64,000 nucleotides of DNA, from NCBI RefSeq assembly GCF_938028735.1, contig NZ_CALIMF010000012.1, positions 124,001 to 188,000 of the forward strand, read 5' to 3'. Position 1 is the first letter of the stretch. Every line of letters begins with the position of its first letter. Shown one piece after another: positions 61,349-64,000 of the stretch. The notes beneath the pieces were generated by a model. It ran no database searches, had not been told where the DNA came from, and worked only from the letters and a program-made list of their open reading frames with translations. This DNA comes from an uncultured Thermanaerothrix sp. (GTDB taxonomy: Bacteria > Chloroflexota > Anaerolineae > Anaerolineales > Anaerolineaceae). Both the position numbers and the translations under genes were made by a program.

Positions 61349-62261
61349 TACTGATACCGCTTCAGATGATGCCGTGGCTATACTGATGGCTTTGTGCTGG
61401 CCCGATATCCGTGTCGAAGGTATCAGCATTGTCGCAGGTAACGTGCCAGTGCCATTAGGAAGTCGCAATGCCCGTTACACCGTTGAATTGTGTGGCGCAG
61501 ATACACCGGTCTACGAGGGGGCTACGCGTCCTCTCATGCGAGAGCCTGTCTGGGCCTACTTCTTTCATGGTACAGACGGCATGGGTGAAATGAACTATCC
61601 AGAACCCAAGCGCAATCCTGCCTCGCTTCATGGCGTCCTAGCCATAATTGAAACTCTGCGGCAATTTCCAGGGGAGATAACGTTGGTGACACTTGGTCCC
61701 CTGACCAATCTGGCGCTGGCGCTGCGCCTGGCGCCCGACATAGTATCACTGGTTGCCCATTGCTATATCATGGGCGGAGCCGCTGCGACTCTGGGAAACA
61801 TCACCCCTGCTGCCGAGTATAACATCTGGGTAGACCCAGAAGCCGCTAAGATAGTTTTTCATTCTGGGCTGCCTATAACAATGGTGGGGTGGGAACTATG
61901 CCGCGGAGAGGCCAATCTGAATGATGAGGACATGGCAGAGATTCGGGATTTGAAAAATCCAAAGGCAGATTTTGTGTTGGACTGCAATCGTCAGGCATTG
62001 CGGGCCAATCGCGAGTGGTTGCATGAACTTGGTTTGCCCTTACCCGATCCTGTGGCGATGACGGTAGCCTTAGATCCAGATGTTGTCACCCGCGCCTCCT
62101 CGCATTATGTAACGGTAGAAGTTGCCAGTGACCTGACACGTGGGATGACTGTTGTGGATGAGCGAGGAGTGCTCAATCAATCTCCCAACCTGCGGGTCGT
62201 ATGGGCAATTGATGTGCCGCGTTGGAAGCGGGATTTGTTGGCTGTGCTGCGTAAACAATGA
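61329..62261 (+). CDS. Nucleoside hydrolase (IUNH family) 3
   Basis: 310 residues from ATG 61329 (MRRLWIDTDTASDDA), with GGAGG 9 nt upstream; the ORF-track Met at 61320 overlaps that site. Metal motif WIDTDTASDDAVAILMAL is a known variant. LVTLGPLTNLALAL and YIMGGAAATLGN are present. As in copy 1, the C-terminal catalytic His segment is replaced, here by LPLPDPVAMTVALDP. Copies 1 and 3 probably form a subgroup with a different base preference from copy 2. Ends with a 4-bp overlap (ATGA) with kinase 3. Confidence 0.9.
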   Translation: MRRLWIDTDTASDDAVAILMALCWPDIRVEGISIVAGNVPVPLGSRNARYTVELCGADTPVYEGATRPLMREPVWAYFFHGTDGMGEMNYPEPKRNPASLHGVLAIIETLRQFPGEITLVTLGPLTNLALALRLAPDIVSLVAHCYIMGGAAATLGNITPAAEYNIWVDPEAAKIVFHSGLPITMVGWELCRGEANLNDEDMAEIRDLKNPKADFVLDCNRQALRANREWLHELGLPLPDPVAMTVALDPDVVTRASSHYVTVEVASDLTRGMTVVDERGVLNQSPNLRVVWAIDVPRWKRDLLAVLRKQ

Positions 62262-63187
62262 CTCAGACATTTGACTATGATGTGTTCTGCCTAGGTGGCG
62301 CAGCCGTGGACTGGATATTGCGCGTTCCCCGCCTGCCGCAGCCGGATGAGAAGTTGGTGGCCACCTTTGCAGGTCGGGTTGCAGGGGGATTGGTGGCCAA
62401 CACCGCTTGCGCAGCTGCGCGATTGGGCTTGCGAGTAGCCTGGAGCGGGTATGTGGGTGATGATGAGGGGGGTGAGATTTTGCGACGCGGTTTCGAGGAT
62501 TTTGGCGTTGAATTAGTGGGTCTGGAACCCTCTTCGATGACTTTGAGCGATTTTACGGTCATTCTCCTAGAGCCCTCGGGCCGTCGAACCATTCTCGTAG
62601 TAAGCCCAGAGCGGCGTCTGCCCCCTTTAACGGACGCAGTGATAAATACCATGGCGAAGGCACGCCTTGTTTATACCGTTCCGTGGACCGCTGATTGGAT
62701 CAGAGAAGTGGCCCGTATCTGCAAGCGGATTGGGGTTCCATTGGTGCTTGACATGGAGGCGAGTAACTTTGGTAGCCCCCTGGAGGATGAAAACGACCTC
62801 CTCTCGGCAGTATGTCTACTTTTTTGCCCCCAAGAATCCATGGAAAATCTTTCCATAGGAGAGGAGACGGCTTGGAATTTCATTCGAGCTGGGGTAGAGC
62901 AAGTGGTGATCACTCAGGGGGCAGAGGGGGCTACTGTGCTGACGCGGGATGGGAAATTTTCATCGCCTGCGTTCAAGGTACCGGTTGTAGACACGACCGG
63001 CGCGGGAGATTGCTTTCATGCTGCCTATATAGCTGCTTGGTTGTGGGGCTGGTCGCCTTTCCAGGCTGTGCGATTTGCCAGTGCTGCAGCAGCCCTCTCG
63101 GTTCAGCATCTGGGGGCACGAGGAGGATTCCCTACTCGGGAGAGAGTATTGGAATTCCTCTCGGAGCAAGGAGCGGCTTTGTGGTAG
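62258..63187 (+). CDS. PfkB-family sugar/nucleoside kinase 3
   Basis: 309 residues. VFCLGGAAVDWILRVPRLPQ, AGGLVANTACAAARLG, and catalytic VVDTTGAGDCFHAAYIAAW. Starts overlapping nucleoside hydrolase 3 (ATGA), so hydrolysis and phosphorylation are likely coupled. Substrate not known; ribose is possible. Confidence 0.88.
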   Translation: MTQTFDYDVFCLGGAAVDWILRVPRLPQPDEKLVATFAGRVAGGLVANTACAAARLGLRVAWSGYVGDDEGGEILRRGFEDFGVELVGLEPSSMTLSDFTVILLEPSGRRTILVVSPERRLPPLTDAVINTMAKARLVYTVPWTADWIREVARICKRIGVPLVLDMEASNFGSPLEDENDLLSAVCLLFCPQESMENLSIGEETAWNFIRAGVEQVVITQGAEGATVLTRDGKFSSPAFKVPVVDTTGAGDCFHAAYIAAWLWGWSPFQAVRFASAAAALSVQHLGARGGFPTRERVLEFLSEQGAALW

Positions 63188-64000
63188 ATTTTGTGGCTTT
63201 CAACCTTATTCTGGATGATATTGTCTTCCCGGATGGACGCACTGCCATGGGGGAATTGGGTGGAGGGGGGGCACAGACGGCATTTGGGATGCGGTTGTGG
63301 TCTGATTCGGTGGGGCTGGTAGCCAGCGTCGGACCTGATTTTCCCCCGGTTTGGTGGCAGTGGTTAGAGTCTTGGGGCATTGACTTGCAAGGTGTCAGGC
63401 GGGCTGAGCAGCCTTCCTTGCGGGCTTGGCAAGTGTTAGAGACCGATGGGCGTCGCACGCAGATCTGGCGCGTTTCGTCGGAGGCCCTGGCCACCCATCT
63501 GGGACGCCGTATGGAGTGGCTGCCCGCTACTTATCGCCAGGCACGGGGATTCCACTTGGGAGTTCACCCGCTGGAAGGAGGGGATGAGTTTGTGCAGAGT
63601 CTGCACGTGCTTGGAGGTGTTGTCAGCTTGGAGCCTTTCAAACCCGCTGAACACCTACCAACCCCCGAAGTGCTCAGGCATCTTGTCTCACAGGCAACAA
63701 TTTTTTCGCCGAATCTGGAAGAAGCTATCTCCCTGCTCGGGCCGGCGTCCCCGCCGATCCTTGTGCGTCAACTATTGGAAGCGGGGACTACGGTGGTAGC
63801 ATTGCGGTTGGGTGAGCACGGAGCTCTGCTTGCCCAGCGGGGACATAATGAATTGGTTCACATTCCTCCGGTCGAAGTAGAGGTGGTAGATCCTGTTGGA
63901 GCTGGCAATGCATTCTGTGGGGGTTTTTTAGTGGGTTGGGTGAAGACCGGGGATCTGGTTGAGGCTGGCCTACGGGGGGCGGTCTCTGCCTCGTTTTTAA
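63181..64000 (+). CDS. PfkB-like kinase with GAGN active-site motif, 3' partial
   Basis: Not in the ORF track because it runs off the window end. GTG 63181 is preceded by AAGGAG with a 7-nt spacer and overlaps the end of kinase 3. The translation begins MVDFVAFNLILDDIVFPDG and contains GELGGGGAQTAFGMRLW. The PfkB signature near the end reads VDPVGAGNAFCGGFLVGW: Asn replaces the catalytic-base Asp of GAGD. A GAGN variant exists in some eukaryotic PfkB-like proteins (Mak32-like, from memory). It is either a low-activity kinase, a binding protein or a subfamily with altered chemistry. Confidence 0.8.
   Translation, partial: MVDFVAFNLILDDIVFPDGRTAMGELGGGGAQTAFGMRLWSDSVGLVASVGPDFPPVWWQWLESWGIDLQGVRRAEQPSLRAWQVLETDGRRTQIWRVSSEALATHLGRRMEWLPATYRQARGFHLGVHPLEGGDEFVQSLHVLGGVVSLEPFKPAEHLPTPEVLRHLVSQATIFSPNLEEAISLLGPASPPILVRQLLEAGTTVVALRLGEHGALLAQRGHNELVHIPPVEVEVVDPVGAGNAFCGGFLVGWVKTGDLVEAGLRGAVSASFL

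Noticed and set aside
48918-64000. Queuosine salvage operon
   Set aside because: Nucleoside hydrolase and PfkB genes fit loosely, but no tRNA-guanine transglycosylase, queuine transporter or known salvage enzyme is present.

Overview
The window looks like chromosomal DNA from a member of the Chloroflexota, most plausibly the Anaerolineae. This is an inference from gene content and style; there is no rRNA in the window to confirm it. The clues are proline/threonine-rich 'PTPTPT' linkers in surface proteins, a B12-dependent ribonucleotide reductase next to nrdR, a long division and cell wall (dcw) cluster, zinc-ribbon membrane proteins with LPxWL repeats, and tightly packed genes with many ATGA overlaps. 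There are no rRNA or tRNA genes, insertion sequences, phage genes or CRISPR arrays.

Layout. (1) 1-1.8 kb, plus strand: end of an SH3-domain surface protein and a phosphohexomutase, closed by a probable two-way terminator. (2) 1.9-10.8 kb, minus strand: an apparent operon of little-known proteins (small protein, DUF6754-like membrane protein, two further membrane proteins, a zinc-ribbon/LPxWL-repeat protein, a GlmL/MutL-type ASKHA ATPase, a lipoyl-like protein and an LPTTG-tailed protein), with a PIG-L deacetylase upstream. (3) 10.8-15.5 kb, plus: a small protein, a yybP-ykoY-type Mn2+ riboswitch with terminator, a P-type Ca2+/Mn2+ ATPase, and lysA. (4) 15.5-18.8 kb, minus: nrdR-nrdJ behind a promoter and a structured leader of about 196 nt. 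(5) 19.1-36.7 kb, minus: mraZ-rsmH-ftsL-ftsI-murF-mraY-murD-ftsW-murG-cvpA-like-murC-small ORF-murB-ddl-ftsQ-ftsA-ftsZ, behind a promoter with four MraZ-type repeats. murE is missing. (6) 36.8-40.2 kb, minus: HAD phosphatase, HEYTH metallopeptidase-like protein, C39-like/TPR protein. (7) 40.3-48.8 kb, mixed: miaB, a degenerate SDR, an AAC(3)-fold protein, threonine synthase, a GAF-PAS histidine kinase, an MBL-fold protein, asparaginase II and endonuclease III.

(8) 48.9-64.0 kb, plus strand: a long colinear nucleoside-scavenging cluster that continues past the window. It starts at a strong sigma70-like promoter. It encodes a BMP-type nucleoside ABC importer, three nucleoside hydrolases, an ADP-ribosylglycohydrolase-family protein, an MTA/SAH-deaminase-type amidohydrolase, a TrpF-like barrel lacking the catalytic cysteine, four PfkB-family kinases (the last with GAGN in place of GAGD) and a YjbQ protein. 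The enzyme set suggests uptake, deamination, glycosidic-bond cleavage and sugar phosphorylation of one or more nucleosides or nucleotide-derived compounds. The substrate cannot be read from the sequence. This cluster and the 2.5-10 kb membrane/ASKHA operon are the best candidates for undescribed systems here.

Start codons were moved from the ORF-track positions where a ribosome-binding site, an overlap with the neighbour or the family N-terminus supported it; each case is stated.
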